Below, one piece after another: positions 22,602-34,737 of a stretch of 64,000 nt of DNA (the stretch's first letter is position 1; each line of letters opens with the position of its first letter). The notes under the pieces are model-generated. The model did not search any database. It saw only the letters and a list, made by a program, of their open reading frames with translations, and was not told where the DNA came from. Position numbers and translations under genes: made by a program. The DNA is from Chondrilla cf. caribensis (Eukaryota > Porifera > Demospongiae > Chondrillida > Chondrillidae), in contig OZ026568.1 in assembly GCA_964020155.1 (NCBI GenBank), positions 1,731,320-1,795,319 of the forward strand. The letters run 5' to 3'.

Positions 22602-25600
22602 ATGCAAATCAGGTATTGGGACAATAGTACCGGAAACGATCAAGAGCTACTATCTGATCCCAAACTGCTCTCGCTGTCTCAGCGACATATCGACTGCATT
22701 GTAACGCCCAATGGTACGACAATACCTGAGTTTCTAAAGACAATGGTCAAAGGACGGGAAGACCCTTTCTTTGCTGTGGATCTTGGTCGCGTTCTTCGTC
22801 TTCACAAGCAATGGAAAAGGCTACTACCACGAGTCGACGTTTTTTACGGTGAGGCCCAGGATATTGCTAACCTTGCGTGCTAACCATGGAGTTTAGAGAC
22901 ATACCTCTGAGTGTTCACGTCACACACTCCCTTCACTTGCTTCTTGCGTACAGACACAGCCGCACTTTCTCTCCACATAGTACGTACCCTTTCATGTTCC
23001 CAACAGACTGTAAACAATGTTACCCACACCTCAAGTTAGTACTCCCTTTTTTTTCTGATTTATCAAGCAGCCTTTCTGTCAACATCATTTCCATCACTAC
23101 CCCATCGAGCCCGGGTATATTGGTGTAGATGCAACTTGTCCTACCTAATGGCTAGCCATATTATATCTGCCCCAGTACTGCCAGTAGCCAATTATATTAT
23201 ATTATATTATATCCAGTAGCACTGGATATATGTTTACCAAGTCGTCTAATTAAAAACATCAAAATGCACAAACCATTCAGAGAGATGTCCAACCAAATTC
23301 ATAACCTAGACTATATGGCAGACTAGTATATAACATTGGGTGCATGGTTGCGACAGAGTCAAGCGATAGTGGGAGAGGTTAGTGGCAATTTTTTGTATGA
23401 TTGATGCAGTCACTGGTGGAGTTTGTGTTATATAATAACTGATTCTTATACCATATCATTTTTCGAAGCTGTTGTTTTGTGCCTCATAAGACAGTTTGGC
23501 AGGCATGTGGCAAACAATAACTACTAAACTGAATTGAATTCAATTGAATTGAACTTTTGTATCAAGCAGGCTATGCACCTTATAAGTGATAACAGTCCTT
23601 CAACCTACACAAAATTTAACTTTTTTACAACCAATCACACATAACTCAACAGTGAGCAGTAGCCTACAGCTGATGGTCTGGGCCCTGTAAATTCTTAATC
23701 ACATTCTACACAGTCATCTACACATTATTCAATATTAACATGCATATACTCTTCCTAATGAGCAGTTGTAGTGACATTGCATTGGCAACCTTCTATATTA
23801 CAATGAAGTATTATTAGTAGAATATCCTTTGATGATGCATGGCATTTCCGACAACAGTTTCGGAAATTTGTGAAATTATAACTTTTATAGATGCAGTTTG
23901 AGAATTTAGCTTGACACTGTCTGTTATGGGTTTGTATAATAATATGGCTTTAGTGAGGTGTATAATTAGGTGCAGTTATATGATCCTTCTGATTTTGTGC
24001 ATTAACTGTGCATAATATTATACAATATTATTATATTCACAGCTATGAAGTGTGATAACGACCCCGTTTTGCTCTTCCTGCTTTCCCAACTCGGAACTGG
24101 TTTTGATTGTGCCAGTAGAGAAGAAATAAGAACAATTCTTGACCTTGGGGTCCCCCCAGAAAAGATTATTTATGCTAATCCAGTTAAGCAGATCTCCCAT
24201 CTCAAGTAAGACTGTAATGTATCCTACTCATGTTTTGAATATATATAATGATATGCATACATGGTGTTCCATGCAAAGTACTACAATTAGTAGATTCAAT
24301 TAATTATTACACTACAAGTGATTTAGATAATGTGCTGTTATCCTTGAATCATAATGAATATAATATCTGCAATAACTTTTATCAAAATTAATAAATCTAT
24401 TTAATGCTAATACATAATTTTCCTGTCTTCCTACTACTTTTAGGTATGCTAAAAATAATTGTGTGCATAGGTCAACATTTGATAGCATAGATGAACTGAA
24501 AAAGACAGTGGAGATTGATCCCGAGGCAGAACTGGTGCTTCGGATAAAAGCTGATGATGAAGAAGCACTTCTTGTCCTTGGAACCAAGTTTGGAGCTACC
24601 CTACCTGAAGCCTACCATCTTTTGGATGTAGCAAGTGACATGAATGCTAAAGTGATAGGAGTGAGGTCAGTTGTCGTATCTACATGCAATGTTCATAATT
24701 TTATTTTGTTTGGCATGCATAATATGATGCATGCCAGTGTCTTAAGCAATTTCGACTAGCCCCTATATTCTCACGAAAGGACGATCGTGGTTGGCTGTTG
24801 CTCATTGTAAAACCAGTATCCATGATTCCAACCAAAAAAAACAATTAATTAATTGAATAAAAGTTGACATTTCAGTACTATACTTTAACCTTCATCAGAA
24901 CATGCAAACAAACACAGAAAGAGTTACCTAAATAGAAATTGTAGGGGGTGGAGTTTGGAGCTTGCACGTCATGATGGACGTGGTTTCCAGCAATCCGCAA
25001 TGGCTGTCCCCCTAATCTCTGTTAAGAAGTTTGCTAGCTTCTGCAAGTGAAATGTGCATGGTTTCTCTAACAAACAAGGTGAAATTGTGTTTGGCCTGGT
25101 CCAGAATGGATGCGTTGTGCTAGTCTGGGCAATGCTGTTCATTCCAGACATGTTCTGTTATGGCACATCAACTTTTCGGTTTCCCCTCGTTTTCTTGCTG
25201 CTTGGTGTTCTTTTAAGGCGGGTCTCCAGGCTTCTCTTTGTCTCTCCAATGTATGTGAGATCATGCAGTTTCTGTTTCTGTGCTTGTTTGCATGTTCCGA
25301 TGAAGGTTACAGTATATAGCCAAAACATCAACTTCCATTCAATTGGTTTTTGGTTGGAATTATGTATACTGGTTTACAGCCCCTATACTGTTTTCATTTT
25401 GACCAGTATGTTGCGCTCGATTTATGTAGTAATTATTATGAATGAATAAATTTTATAATAAATGTATATAATAATAATCATACATCTAGACATTACAGCA
25501 TGACAAAACAGCCTCGGCATTAAATCTTTGGATGGTGACACTAATTCTTTGGCACGAAGTATAACTGAAAAGATTGGCAGTCTGCATACCTAGACATAAT

Positions 25601-27836
25601 AAGATGGCCTTGCTCCTTCAAAGATGACATGGCCTCATCTCCAAAAACTCCAAGTGTTTCCACACCAATAGGAACGAAATGGTGGGTGTGGGTCAGTTCA
25701 AGGTAAAGATGTTTCTTGTGAGATTCCGCTCAATTGGCAATGGAGCCAGCACCTGAGGCTGCTAGAGATACATATTATGGCGCAAACGAATCCCAGACTG
25801 TTACATCCCATGTCAGAGCTTGACCTCTTTTCCAAGGCACAATTGTAACGCCATTGGCTCATTTGCCGTCAGTAATACAAAGGCCGACAGGCTCTAGGAT
25901 GGAAGGCAATTAAGTTGGCTGCAGCCAGACGTCACTTGATGACATCATTTAAGGCTGCATGACGGGAATGAACTCGTGGCTTTTTGCGGCAGTGAAGCTC
26001 ACGGGTCCCATGTATGTCAACTTGGTTGCCGCAAAGAGTGCATTTGTGTACAGAGCACAATGGCAGATCCAATCGCAATCCAACTCCAATCCTCACAGCT
26101 TCGTCTTCTAAATGGAGACCCAGTGTTGATACTGGTGGTACTGTCAGCCAAGCACCCGTTTATTTTCTCTGCACTGCCAGCAAGCGGCCTCTGACCTGAA
26201 GAGTAGCGAGCTCAAGAAGCCTTGTGAAGGCAGCATTCACATGTGGCATATCCCAGACCCTTTGTTTGGATGAGTCTGACTCTGAGGGGGGTCACTAGTG
26301 TGACCGCAGGACCAATTGGCATGAGCAACAGCCTTAAAGGTGTTGGGAGCATTGGACATAGTACTGGTTAGGATCCTTCTGAAGATACAAGAGCTGCCTG
26401 CAGCAGAAAAGCTCCTGAACCCCAGTTCTCCTGTCTTGATTGGCAGGGATGCTTGAGACCATGCTTCTTCACTCAAATGGATGTTACAAATTGATTGCAA
26501 GAGAGTTCGTTGGAGGCTATTTAAATCAAACAGGATGGAGGATCGGAAGCAAGGGGCCGTACGGAGGTCGTAGAGTATCTTCGGAAGGGATAACGCATTC
26601 CTAAGTAGGCACAATACATCCTGAGAATGTAGGAAAGTCTCTCACCCATCACTTCCAGGGCTCTCAGCTTTGAAGTGAGCACATCACCCAAGGACTGCCT
26701 ACCACCGATTGGAGATCCAAATAGACAGGCATCATTGGAATCCACACACTTGAGATCTGGAGAGACTGCAAGCATGGAGCTCTTAGTAGATGGTTCAGAA
26801 CAGATGACCTCAGATTTTTGATGGTTGAGTACCAAACCAAGAGTATCCGCAGCTTCTTCCAATTTTCGGAGATCTCCTACTACCTCTTCAATGGTGCCCC
26901 CGAGAGTTCCATCATCTAAGTAGAGGACCTTCAGCTCTGCTACCAGGTGGCTGAGGTGGTGGATCAATGGGCCAAGGGGATTTCCCTGCTGAACACCTTC
27001 TGCTGATTCCACTATATTGTTGTTGAAGAACAAATAAGATGGATTTCTATAAGCTGAAAAAACTAAAGGGTAGATTTCAGGAGCGTGTTCAAGGACAGAA
27101 AGAAGCATCTTGTCCCTCCTAATGCTGTTGAAAGCATTGCGAAAGTCAATTTTGAGTATCAGTTGGTTGGATTGCACATTGTGAAGGTAAATACGAGAGA
27201 CATAAACTGTAGCCTCAGGACTGATTGGTGTTTCATAACCCAATTGGAGTGGACTTAGTAAATCACCCATTGCCTCTCAAATAGATTCACTTACACGCTT
27301 GGCTACCAAACGTCTCAAAGTGCAACCCACTGCTATCAGTCTGACTCCTCCATCAGGCTTTGTCAATGCAACCACTAAAGAAAAATGGTCTTGCTTCATC
27401 CAGGACCTCATCTTTGATAACAAAATTTGCAAAACGGCAGAGGGCATCTTGTAGCAGGCTGGCACCAATTAGTCCTGATCTGCTCATGAAGAGGTCTTTA
27501 AGGTACTGGGGCCTTAATCCATCAGGGTCACCTGCAGAACCAGCTGGGAAAGAGCAGATAGTGGCAATAATTTCAGATGGAGATACTATGATTGAATTGA
27601 CTGCAGATTGGATTGGCTCCAGTGGACTTTCAAAAGACGGATGATGGAGTGTGTTTTTTCCTTGAGAAGGTCCAATGTCTGACTTTTCATGGGTGCAAAG
27701 CTATCACTGGAGCTGGCAATTCAAACAGCTCCCCTGAAATCCCCCTCTTCCAACTTGGCAGCCACACGAGCAGCTAAATTTTTGAGAGGATCTGTAACAG
27801 TACTGGGTTTGAACTGTTGGTGGATGTCTGCTTCTA

Positions 27837-27868
<32 letters not shown>

Positions 27869-29696
27869 GTAGCGAATTTGTTATGACACGCAAGGGAACT
27901 CAAACGATCACAACCATTTATTACCAAAGAAATAGCCAAACGCGGCCAGCATTACACTTTACGTCTACACAGGCCTATAAACACACTCAAAATACTAGAT
28001 GATCATGCAAGCAAATGATAAATGCTTAAATAGATGAGGGTGACCTCTCACAGAATGTTCTAGACTACATTAAATCATAAACACTTAGGACACTTAATAG
28101 ATTTTACCACAGATAGGTTTCATACAGACTAAGCCATGCTAAAGGTGAAGTGAATCACACACATTACACCTAGTAATCACTTAAGAAGTTTAGGATGTTG
28201 TCTACTTTGAGAGTTCAACAGACATTACATATATATACTTTTTCCCTCCAACATCAGCAAGGCCTCATCCCAGGCCAGTTCACTGGCTGACCACACTGCT
28301 GCTAAGAATTAAAGCCCTCACACATATTCCAACCAGAGGCTTTTGAATCTACTGGTGTGTTTGGTCAGGTTTCCTCGATTTCTTTCATGAGAACAGAAGA
28401 TTGTGTCATCTCACTAATTACCCTTTGTCCTATTTTGAAACTATGACAAAGAATCAGTGCATGCATGTAAAATTTTAATGCAGTTTCAATAGTTGTTGTG
28501 TATATGTAGTTTGATTTTTCGTATTTTCATTTCTTTTTCTTTCTCCTTTTTTCTCTCATCTAATTCTGTCTATTATTTCTTTTCGTTGTATTTGAATTTA
28601 ATAATAATATATTATAAAAAAGGTGCCCAAGTAATTCAAGTGCGGGGCAGCAGCCCCACGAGTTTTTGAACTCGAATTACTTGTTGCTAATAATTTTTAG
28701 ATTAAATGTGCATGCATTATTTTGTCAGTAGGCTTGCTAATCCCATATAGCTGACTGTTGCTTTCAATTGATAATATTAGATTGTTCACTATATTTGTTT
28801 CCAATTCTACCATATATAGCTTCCATGTTGGCAGTGCATGTCTCAATCCATCTGCCTACAGCAGAGCCATTGAGATGTCACACTGTGTGTTTGAGTATGG
28901 GAAGACTGTTGGATATAATTTCGAGCTTCTGGACATTGGAGGGGGATTCCCTGGACATCGCGAGGGTGACAAACTCTTTGAAGATATGACATGTGCTATC
29001 AATAGCTCATTGCAGAAATACTTCAACGATGACAGGATCACGGTGATTGCTGAACCAGGGACATACATTGCTATGTCTCCTTCAACATTAGCTGTTGATG
29101 TCATTGGCAAACGACTGGTTAAACAGGAAGATTGCTTAGAAGTAAGATTTGCACTCTTTTTTGTCTTTATATTCATATCTGATTCAGTCAGTATATGCCT
29201 AATGTTACAGTACATGTTCATTATTGCAATGCACTGTACTTTTGCCATAGACTTGGATGTATTACATTAATGACGGTGTATATGGATCGTTTGTTCTCTA
29301 CAAGGGATTATATGACTCCACCAGTCCTCCCAAGTTGGTCTTCTCTTCACAAAATGACCATTTCAGAAAATCAACAAAGGCCACTATATGGGGTCAAACC
29401 TGTGATAGTACCGATGAAGTCATTAGTGACATTTCTCTTCCCGAACTGAATATCGGTGACTGGCTGTACTTTGAGAACATGGGTGCTTACACTGGGACAA
29501 TACATTCTCACTTTAATGGATTTCCCAAGCCACAGTCGCTTTACTACATCTCACAGGGTGATGCAGCTGAAATGGTATGCAATTTGCAGCTTATAATATG
29601 TGTTAGTTCTTTATTAATATAGTCTGGCTGACGTTAATGTTCTATTTTGTCCTTCAGTTCAAAGTCCTCAAGTCAGGAACGTTCATGACAGTTTAA
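22602..29696 (+). CDS. ODC1: Ornithine decarboxylase, copy 1 (six coding exons)
   Basis: Exons 22602..22848, 24043..24205, 24444..24665, 28820..29141, 29251..29574 and 29658..29696 join in phase to 438 residues (human about 461). It is a PLP enzyme converting ornithine to putrescine, the entry step of polyamine synthesis. Markers: FYAMKC (PLP lysine, human Lys69) across exons 1-2, [55 protein letters not shown] (human Cys360) and [13 protein letters not shown] has Thr where animal ODC usually has Arg277. The protein ends about 12 residues after the last exon junction, without the C-terminal degradation tail of vertebrate ODC. The chosen ATG is the last one before conserved sequence. Intron 3 (4.1 kb) holds Penelope-like and RT fragments. 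It could instead decarboxylate a related amino acid. Confidence 0.9.
24805..25380 (-). mobile_element. Penelope-like element fragment with GIY-YIG nuclease remnant (ODC copy 1)
   Basis: Minus strand: an LTYIGET string near 25245-25265 starts a GIY-YIG region that runs down to about 24975 (conserved KETMHI-like and W-K-P tail blocks). Inverted arms flank it: aaccttcatcagaacatgca near 24887 and its inverse tgcatgttccgatgaaggtt near 25289. Homologous fragments sit in the same intron of all four ODC copies. Internal changes show it is inactive. Confidence 0.65.
25540..27840 (-). pseudogene. RT element fragment: RT palm with YLDD, Cys motif, PD-(D/E)XK-like end
   Basis: Minus-strand frames read in order: [12 protein letters not shown] (about 27740), [15 protein letters not shown] (about 27530), [21 protein letters not shown] (about 27330), motif [20 protein letters not shown], motif [14 protein letters not shown], motif [11 protein letters not shown] (near 26915), a degraded Cys-rich patch near 26030 and a nuclease-like block (about 25550-25860). 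At least three frame changes break it. It lies in intron 3 of ODC copy 1. The same 3' end point occurs in ODC copy 3 (53815-54690), and copies 2 and 4 lack it. The architecture parallels the element at 12-14 kb but is a different family. Confidence 0.7.
27842..27868. repeat. (TA)n microsatellite
   Basis: An uninterrupted TA run directly upstream of the RT fragment's first recognisable block. Confidence 0.9.
28625..28683. repeat. GC-centred hairpin in ODC intron 3 (copies also 34133-34203, 54695-54760)
   Basis: caagtaattcaagtg and gaactcgaattacttg are inverted around a ggggcagcagcccc centre. It is shared by ODC copies 1, 2 and 3 just before exon 4; copy 2 has an expanded G-run. Copy 4 lost it with a deletion. 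Confidence 0.7.
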
Positions 29697-29924
29697 ATTG
29701 ATGAAATCACCAGGGTTCAATTGGTTGCTGTAGCTTGACTGAATTGAATACAACCTAACTGAAAGTCTGGGTCTAGAATAAAAACTAATTATTGCAGCTA
29801 TCTTTATTATTATAATAATATTAATAAGTTGGGAAAGACTATGCAATATCATATCTGGTACAAGTATGTAATACATTGAAAGTTAAATCAACCATACATG
29901 CATAATATTTAATATCAATAAATA

Positions 29925-30067
29925 CAGTGAAACCTCTCTAATCCAACACTCAATGGGACCTGAGAATATTGTTGGATTAGGAGTTGTTGGATTATGGAGT
30001 ACCTCTTACCATACTTATGTATGGTGACTGTACCTCATATAATGGTCGGATTAGCAAGGTTTCACTG
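29925..30067. mobile_element. TA-flanked MITE downstream of ODC copy 1
   Basis: The left end CAGTGAAACCTCTCTAATCC and the inverted right end (reverse complement CAGTGAAACCTTGCTAATCC) bound 143 bp flanked by TA. The empty TA site is seen after ODC copies 2 and 4. Copy 3 keeps only the left end (about 55995-56016) before a duplication breakpoint. Confidence 0.85.
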
Positions 30068-30200
30068 TACTAATTATAATAGAACAACTTTAAATTATCT
30101 TATTATGACTGTTATAAGGATACATAAGATAATTCCAGACACATACAGAAAACAGTATTGAAGAAGTCGGAAACATCATAGAGGAGGTAAACCGGAAAAA

Positions 30201-30262
30201 TCAAAAACATAACATCTTAATTCTTAATGAGTTTTGTCTGCTGTTTGTTACAATACACAGGT
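30201..30262 (-). pseudogene. MRPL35 3'-end relic after ODC copy 1
   Basis: The string gagttttgtctgctgtttgt tacaatac matches the last codons of MRPL35 at 40366-40430 and 61837-61900 on the minus strand, with the 3' flank (30120-30200) also similar. Homology stops at ggtctc, where a TIR element remnant begins. It shows that MRPL35 originally followed this ODC copy. Confidence 0.7.
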
Positions 30263-30423
30263 CTCTAATTTGTATGTATGATTTTTGAATGCATTGATGT
30301 TTTCATTTAGTTTGAGTTCCTGTGCAGCATACATAGTATAATAGGACTCATTAGCATAAATTTCACCGCATATGTTCTTGTAAGATTGGCCCCACCACTC
30401 GTTTTATGCTTCCTACTCCCCTG
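30263..30423. mobile_element. Right-end remnant of the CAGGGG-type TIR element
   Basis: Matches the right part of the complete element at 56762-57480, ending ttcctactcccctg followed by AACTA. The left part is missing, replaced by the MRPL35 relic. Confidence 0.7.
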
Positions 30424-30429
30424 AACTAA

Positions 30430-30770
30430 TTGCCAAAGTGAAATGTCCTGTGGCAGGGAAGGATCTTTTGTGGCAGCCATAAATCATCCTAGGGGGAGAA
30501 ATACGGCTACAAAGCTAATCCCGGAACAGTCATAGCGACTACAACACATCCTAACGGAAAGGCTGCGGGCGTATATGGAATTAATGCCAAACGTTGCAAA
30601 AGTACACGACTTTGTGCCAGACTTCTTCGGAGTTTCTGTTTCCGTAAACCTTCGTATAATACCGTGGAAGGCATGTACAAGGTAGACCAGAGCCTTGCCC
30701 AAAGGCAGCTTCTCTCACGACGTTTTGAGGCATTCCATACGGGCGGGAACGATTATCGCGACAGGTCATA
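30430..30770 (-). pseudogene. LETM-like membrane protein fragment upstream of ODC copy 2
   Basis: Minus strand: TVLYEGLRKQKL followed by a hydrophobic stretch (IPYTPAAFPLGCVVVAM), homologous to 57482-57810. The pattern of a basic helix, a hydrophobic pair and a PxxxLxxH-like end recalls LETM1-domain proteins such as LETMD1, but the match is short and there are frame differences between copies. Identity uncertain. Confidence 0.3.
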
Positions 30771-31203
30771 CTTGGAAATTGAATCATGGCTTTTCTAACA
30801 GTTCGATATGGTTTTATGAGATTGACGAAAATACTTCATTTAAAACGTTTTGCGTATGGTATGTCTTCTTGTGATTCAGGCCTAGGAATACCTCTGAGAC
30901 GAATCGGGATGCAAATCAGGTATTGGACCAGTAGTGCCGGACACGATCAAGAGCTACTATCTGATCCCAAACTGCTCTCGCTGTCTCAGCGACAAATCGA
31001 CTGCATTGTGACGCCCAATGGTACGACAATAGCTACCTGAGTTTCTAAGGACAACGGTCAAAGGACGGGAAGACCCGTTCTTTGCTGTGGATCTTGGTCG
31101 GGTTCTTCGTCTTCACAAGCAATGGAAAAGGCTACTACCACGAGTCGACGTTTTTTACGGTGAGGCCCAGGATATTGCTAACCTTGCTAACCATAGACAT
31201 ACC

Positions 31204-31288
31204 TTAGGTTAGGTTAGGTTATAGGTATACTTATTTAGACTGGGGAGGCCACTAGCCCAGAGGGCTACTATTAAGGCTCCCAGTAAAC
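31204..31288. repeat. 85-bp insertion starting with TTAGG repeats
   Basis: Compared with ODC copies 1, 3 and 4, intron 1 of copy 2 carries extra sequence beginning ttaggttaggttaggttata and ending cccagtaaacc, flanked by acc. It could be a short retroposed fragment. Unclassified. Confidence 0.55.
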
Positions 31289-32984
31289 CTCTGAGTGTTC
31301 ACGTCACACACTCCCTTCAGTTGCTTCTTACGTACAGACACAGTCGCACTTTCTCTCCACTTAGTAGGTACCCTCTCATGTTCCCAACAGACCGTAAACA
31401 ATGTTACCCGCACCTCAAGTTAGTACTCACTTTTTTCTGATTTATCAAGCAGCCTTCCTGTCAACATCATTTCCATCACTACCCCATCGAGCCCGGGTAT
31501 ATTGGTGTAGATGCAAAATTGCCCTACCTAATGGCTATAGCCATATTATATCTGCCCCAGTACTGTCAGTAGCCAATTATATTATGTTTGCCAAGTCGTC
31601 TAATTAAAAACATCACAATGCATGAACCATTCAGAGATGTGCAACCAAATTCATAATAATATGGCAGACTAGTATATAACATTGGGTGCATGATGTGACA
31701 GTGTCAAGAGGTAGTGGGAGAGGTTGATGGCAATTTATTGTATGATTGATGCAGTCACTGGTGGAGTCTGTGTTATATTGTATGGAACAGAGGTTTTGGG
31801 GCTGCCACCATAAGTTGGAGATCCAGCTATGAGCACTACATGTTTTCTTTGGTATGGGTCTATGTCTCTCAAAGGTACATTATTGATCGAAGCTGATTCT
31901 TATACCATATCATCTAGTATAATATTATGTTTCTTTTTCGATACTGTTGTTTTGTGCCTCATAGGGCAGTTTGGTAGGCATGTGGCAAACAATAACTGAA
32001 CTGAATTGAATTCAATTGAATTGAACTTTTGTACCAGGCAGGCTGTGCACCTTATAAGTGATAACAGTCCTTCAACCTACACAAAATTTAACTTTTTTAC
32101 AACCAATCACACATAACTCAACAGTGAGCAGTAGTCTACAGCTGATATTGACAACCTTCTATTGCAATGAAGTATTATTAGTAGAATATCCTTTGATAAT
32201 GCATGGCATTTCTGACAACAGTTTCGGAAAATTGTGAAATTATAACTGTAGATGCAGTTTGAGAATTCAGCTTGACACTATCTGTTATGGGTTTGTATAT
32301 ATGGTTTAGTCAGGTGTATAATTAGGTGCAGTTATATCCTTCTGATTTTGTGCTTTAAATGTGAATAATATTATATAATATTATTGTGTTCACAGCTATG
32401 AAGTGTGATAACGACCCTGTTTTGCTCTTCCTGCTTTCCCAACTCGGAGTTGGTTTTGATTGTGCCAGTAAAGAAGAAATAAGAACAATTCTTGACCTTG
32501 GGGTCCTTCCAGAAAAGATAATTTATGCTAATCCAGTTAAGCAGATCTCCCATCTCAAGTAAGACTGTAATGTATCCTACTCGTGTTATAATGTTATTTA
32601 ATGTTAATACAAAAGTTTACTGTCTTCCTATTTTTTTAGGTACGCTAAAAATAATTGTGTGCATAGGTCAACATTTGATAGCATAGATGAACTGAAAAAG
32701 ACAGTGGAGATTGATCCCAAAGCAGAACTGGTGCTTCGGATTAGAGCAGATGATGAAGAAGCACTTCTTGTCCTTGGGACCAAGTTTGGGGCTACCCTAC
32801 CTGAAGCCTACCATCTCTTGGATGTAGCAAGTGACATGAATGCTAAAGTGATAGGAGTGAGGTCAGTTGTCGTATCTACATGCTATGTTCATATTTTCAT
32901 TTTGTTTGGCATGCATATGATGCATGCCAGTGTTTCAAGCCATTTCGACTAGCCCCTATATTCTCGCGAAAGGACGATCATGGT

Positions 32985-33620
32985 TGGCTTTTGCAAATTG
33001 TAAAACCAGTATCCATGATTCCAACCAAAACAATTAATTATTGAATAAAAGTTGATGTTTCAGCTACTATACTGTAACCTTCATCAGAATACAAACAAAC
33101 ACATGCAGAAACAGTTATTTAAATAGAAGTTTGTAGGGGGCAGAGTTTGGAGCTTGCGCATAGGAAGACGTCATGATGAATGTTGCTTTAATAGTGGTTT
33201 CCAACAATCCTCAATGGCGGTCCCCCGGATCTCTGTTAAGAAGTTTGCTAGCTTCTGCAAGTGAAATGTGCATGGTTTCTTTAACAAGCAAGGTGGAATT
33301 GTGTTTGGCCTGGTCCAGGATGGATGTGTTGTCCCAGGTGGGGCAATGGTGTTCATTCCAGGCATGTTCTGCTATGGCAGATCGACTTTTCCCCCTCATT
33401 TTGTTGCTGCTTGGTGCTCTTTAAGGCGAGTCTCCAGGCTTTTCCTTGTCTCTCCAATGTATGTGAGATCACCGTTTCTGTTTCTGTGTTTGTTTGCATG
33501 TTCTGATGAAGGTTACAGCATAGTAGCCAAAACATCACCTTTCATTCAATTGTTTCTTGGTTGGAATTATGGATACAGGTTTACAGCCCCTATATTGTTT
33601 TCATTTTGACCAGTATGTAT
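32985..33620 (-). mobile_element. Penelope-like element fragment with GIY-YIG remnant (ODC copy 2)
   Basis: The best-preserved copy. Minus strand: LTYIGETRKSLETRLKEHQ near 33415-33475, then AIAEHAWNEHH, WDNTSILDQ, LVKETMHI and LLNRDPG down to about 33215. This matches the GIY-YIG C-terminal domain of Penelope-like retroelements. Inverted arms flank it (33057-33110 and 33480-33540). The minus-strand arm at 33057-33087 contains CTGATGA...GAAAC. Confidence 0.75.
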
Positions 33621-33629
33621 ATTATTACC

Positions 33630-33765
33630 GAGCGTTAGCGAGGTAAATGTTTCCATTCATTAGGGGAGTCCGATCGAGGTCGCCCACGTCTTAATTGGTC
33701 AAAGGTGTCTCCATGAAATTTTTGTGATGAATTTAGTCCAATATGTCAAATTTGTGTCAGATTAG
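33630..33765. repeat. Dispersed repeat, copy 2 (first copy 11082-11215)
   Basis: Starts accgagcgttagcgaggtaa and continues with gagtccgatcgaggtcgccc to gtcaaatttgtgtca. It sits in intron 3 of ODC copy 2 only, so it postdates the ODC duplications or was lost elsewhere. Confidence 0.65.
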
Positions 33766-34556
33766 CAAGGCCTCACCCTAGGCCAGTTCACTGGCTGACC
33801 ACAAGGCTGCTAAGAATTAAAGCCCTTTACAGCTTGCTATCTACCTCACACATATTCCAACCAGACACTATTGAATCTACTGGTGTGTTTGATCAGGATG
33901 TCCTCGATTTCTTTCATGAGCTAACCAGAAGATTGTGCCGTCCTATTTTGAAACTCTGACAAAGAATCAGTGCATGCATGTAAAATTTTAATGCAGTTTC
34001 AATAACAGTAGTTTGATTTTCCTTAATTTCCTTTCTTTTTCTTCCTCTTTTTTTCTCTTATCTAATTCTGTCCGTTATTTATTCTTATTGTATTTTGAAT
34101 TTAATAAGAAATATATTATAAAAAGGCGTCCAATTATTTCAAGTGCGGGGGGGGGAGGGGGGGGCAGCAGCCCCACGATTTTTTGAACTTGAATTACTTG
34201 TTGCTAATAATTTTTAGATACTTTATGTGCAATGCATTATTTTGTCAGTACGCTTGCTAATCCCATATATAGCTGACTGTTGCTTTGATAATTATTAGAT
34301 TGTTCACTCCATTGTTTCCATTTCTACCATAGCTTCCATGTTGGCAGTGCATGTCTCAATCCGTCTGCCTACAGCAGAGCCATTGAGATGTCACACTGTG
34401 TGTTTGAGTATGGGAAGAATGTTGGATATAATTTCAAGCTCCTGGACATTGGAGGGGGATTCCCTGGACATCGAGAGGGTGACAAACTCTTTGAAGATAT
34501 GTCATGTGCTATCAATAGCTCATTGCAGAAATACTTCAATGATGACAGGATCACGG

Positions 34557-34718
34557 TGTAACGGGTCGCCGAAAATCGTCTCACTTTCTTCAACAAATCT
34601 CTTCAGAATTATTAAACTTCGAATACAGGAAATCAAAAGACTGATACATTAATAACGGATATACTTAATAACCTATGACACAACTCAAACACATATGGCA
34701 AACATGTAGTCCTTGACA
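34557..34718 (-). repeat. 3' LTR of the Gmr1-like element (element is on minus strand)
   Basis: 162 bp, TG...CA ends on both strands, identical by eye to 39147-39308. Confidence 0.93.
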
Positions 34719-34733
34719 CCCCTCCCTCCTTCT
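34719..34733 (-). promoter_or_regulatory. Polypurine tract of the LTR element
   Basis: Minus strand reads agaaggagggagggg immediately before the 3' LTR, the usual place for plus-strand priming. Confidence 0.8.
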
Positions 34734-34737
34734 CCAG

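Noticed and set aside
27869..28252. Possible solo LTR (tgtagcgaattt ... ccctccaaca)
   Set aside because: TG...CA ends but no matching target duplication and no second copy in the window.
31204..31223. Telomere-like TTAGG repeats
   Set aside because: Only three units within a short insertion; not a telomere or breakage site.
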